Source of the DNA: Leptospiraceae bacterium
GTDB taxonomy: Bacteria > Spirochaetota > Leptospiria > Leptospirales > Leptospiraceae
Length of the DNA stretch: 64,000 nucleotides
Direction: 5' to 3'
Assembly: GCA_024233865.1 (NCBI GenBank)
Contig: JACKPA010000006.1
Location: 198,501 to 262,500 of the forward strand
This document shows, in pieces, positions 62,436 through 64,000 of this stretch (positions within the stretch are counted from its first letter, which is position 1; the number at the start of each line of letters is the position of its first letter). The position numbers and the translations under genes are program-made. The notes under the pieces are model-generated. The model was not told the DNA's origin. It worked only from the letters and a program-made list of their open reading frames with translations, and searched no databases.

Positions 62436-64000
62436 TTAAACCGAAATTTTCAAAAGAGAAAAATCATCTATTATTTCACCCAATTCTATAGTACGCTTAT
62501 AAATTTTACCCAGATCACCGTCGCACTCCTCAACACTTTGTAAAAATAACAATTCATCTGTGTTTATATTTCCGTCTTCTTTTAATTTAATATCATCCCG
62601 TCCGTCAGAACCCATAATAATCGTATCTCCAACACGAAGTTGTAGACTGTTGATTCTTGGCTTTTTACTTGTATCTTCCCATAAACTTCCTAGTTTGGAA
62701 TGTTTTAAAGATATGATAAATTTTGCTTTTTTATCTCGATACAATACCATATCCGGGTGGGAAATGTTTATAAAAAGCAGTTTTCCTGCTTCTTCTTCTA
62801 ATAAGCCAAGAATCAAAGACATAAACATAAGCCCTTCAAAACTTAGGAAAACTCTGTGAAGTTTTTGATAGGTAGATTCTATCCACAATTCTGGAGTTAC
62901 ACCGATATTTTCAGTATTGGAACGAGTTCTTTCAATCACAACCCGAAATGCAGCTCCAAAAGCTAAAATTCCACCTGCTCCTTGTGTAGACTTTCCCATG
63001 GCATCTCCATTTACAAAAACAATATATTTTTTTCCATCCAAATAAATGCTATGGGTAACGTTTATATCTCCTCCGATTTCATAATACTTTTTATTAAATA
63101 TAAACTGTTTTTTTTGCTTTAGAAAGGACTCTATTTTTATTTTAGTGCTGTCAGCATCATTTTTAGCAAATGGTTCTACAAGCAGAGATATTAAATAATA
63201 ATCACCATTCTGAAAATAATTAAGTTCTTCAATTACCTTTATTTGTTGTATTAAATCTTTAGTTCTATCTTTTACTTTTTCTTCAAGGTTACGATTGGAT
63301 TCTCTAAGATCATTATTGAATCCAACCAAACTTTCAGCCATAAAGTTAAAAGATTTTGATAACGAACCGATTTCATTTCGTAAACTTGTGTGGTATCTCA
63401 TCTGAAAATTTCCACTTGCTATTTGTTTGGCAACTGTCGTTAGTTCTTTTATGGGACTTGTAAAACTTTTTGAAAGAAAATGAAATACACATATAACTAT
63501 AATTACAAAAAGAACACCGCTAAATAGTGTAGTGTATTTTATGAGAACTAAAGAATTGGTAATTGAATCATAATCAACCTTATACAAGACCTTCCAATCA
63601 ACATCTTTTAGAGTTGTATAGGCTATAAAACTTAATTTTTCATTTTCTTGAATATATAACATTGCATTTGGTTTTTTATCATGCAAAACCAAATTTTGCT
63701 TTTCCTTTCTCTTTAGACAAACATCAAAAAATTTTCCAATTTCCAAAGGATTTTTTGAAATTTTTATAATCCCTTTTGTGTCGATAAGCCAACTTCCTCC
63801 ACCATACATATCCAAAGCAGAAAATTCCTGAGAAGCCTTGGTAATGTCAATTCCTATACCAGCAACTCCAATAGGCTTTTCCGGCGTTCCCATTAGGGCA
63901 TTTACAAAAACAAAAGTATTTTTTAACTCATTGAAACTATCTATGTTTAATTCGATTTTTTTTTTTGAATTTAAGAAATCGAAATACCAAGAATCATCCG
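62436..64000 (-). CDS. Cache-HAMP-SpoIIE phosphatase (runs off the window)
   Basis: The frame is open from the window edge to 62436, with DDSWYFDFLNSKKKIEL at the edge and then VFVNALMGTPEKPIGVAGIGIDIT, the end of an extracytoplasmic Cache domain. One membrane span is followed by a HAMP domain (PIKELTTVAKQIASGNFQMRYH) and a coiled coil. A PP2C-type SpoIIE domain has SIYLDGKKYIVFVNGDAMGKSTQGA, RVGDTIIMGSDGRDDIK and a final IDDFSLLKISV. SpoIIE-type phosphatases act on anti-anti-sigma factors. Its 5' end, and any partner genes, lie outside the window. The frame's first internal ATG at 63893 is not the start. Confidence 0.9.
   Translation of the reverse strand, partial: DDSWYFDFLNSKKKIELNIDSFNELKNTFVFVNALMGTPEKPIGVAGIGIDITKASQEFSALDMYGGGSWLIDTKGIIKISKNPLEIGKFFDVCLKRKEKQNLVLHDKKPNAMLYIQENEKLSFIAYTTLKDVDWKVLYKVDYDSITNSLVLIKYTTLFSGVLFVIIVICVFHFLSKSFTSPIKELTTVAKQIASGNFQMRYHTSLRNEIGSLSKSFNFMAESLVGFNNDLRESNRNLEEKVKDRTKDLIQQIKVIEELNYFQNGDYYLISLLVEPFAKNDADSTKIKIESFLKQKKQFIFNKKYYEIGGDINVTHSIYLDGKKYIVFVNGDAMGKSTQGAGGILAFGAAFRVVIERTRSNTENIGVTPELWIESTYQKLHRVFLSFEGLMFMSLILGLLEEEAGKLLFINISHPDMVLYRDKKAKFIISLKHSKLGSLWEDTSKKPRINSLQLRVGDTIIMGSDGRDDIKLKEDGNINTDELLFLQSVEECDGDLGKIYKRTIELGEIIDDFSLLKISV

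Overview
The window is AT-rich chromosomal DNA that looks like a spirochaete of the Leptospira group. This rests on the loose lipoprotein boxes, the GldG/GldF-type ABC pair, the tandem SPFH proteins, and a ribosomal operon (rpsP-khpA-rimM-trmD-rplS-rnhB) that runs straight into flagellar/FlhB-like and HD-GYP genes. The assignment is an inference from gene content; no rRNA or tRNA is present to confirm it.

Positions 1-32,000 are conserved housekeeping sequence. In order they hold: the 5' end of a sirtuin; a small lipoprotein; a CPBP membrane protease; a GldF/GldG-type ABC pair without its ATPase; htpX; an NCS2-type permease; an SspB-like ClpXP adaptor; an NfeD plus two SPFH/stomatin operon with a good promoter; pdxA; a HAD-type lipoprotein; pgi; the long minus-strand operon fmt-PASTA-rpe-rpsP-khpA-rimM-trmD-rplS-rnhB-(FliK-like?)-fhlB-HD-GYP-yraN; an O-methyltransferase, an RNase Z-like hydrolase and an active/inactive M16 peptidase pair; a DUF922 lipoprotein; and a choline-kinase-like phosphotransferase.

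Positions 32,000-56,400 are an accessory island, almost all on the minus strand. It opens with a MITE-like repeat. A STAND (NACHT) NTPase and a leucine-rich-repeat protein follow, each broken by one frameshift and one in-frame stop. Next comes a tandem array of five Rpn/PD-(D/E)XK nuclease copies, two intact and three damaged, with a PIN toxin-antitoxin pair spliced into copy 4. The core (41.2-53.5 kb) is a three-gene defence-type module: a DUF499 AAA ATPase, a DUF1156 adenine methyltransferase and an SNF2 helicase with a DUF3883 C-terminus. The gaps between these genes hold two complete toxin-antitoxin pairs, an orphan antitoxin, a broken antitoxin-like gene, and another Rpn-type nuclease that overlaps the helicase. 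Upstream of the helicase there is a 124-bp attC-like site. It precedes a cassette-like stretch of decayed parts (DndC fused to a VapB tail, then a frameshifted VapC) that ends in a second, half-preserved attC end.

Positions 56,400-64,000 return to ordinary chromosome: an MscS channel, a DAHP synthase, two two-component hybrid kinases facing each other, and the 3' part of a Cache-HAMP-SpoIIE phosphatase that runs off the end. Intergenic inverted repeats sharing the core TTCGACTACGCT occur at 4.5, 32.1 and 58.7 kb.
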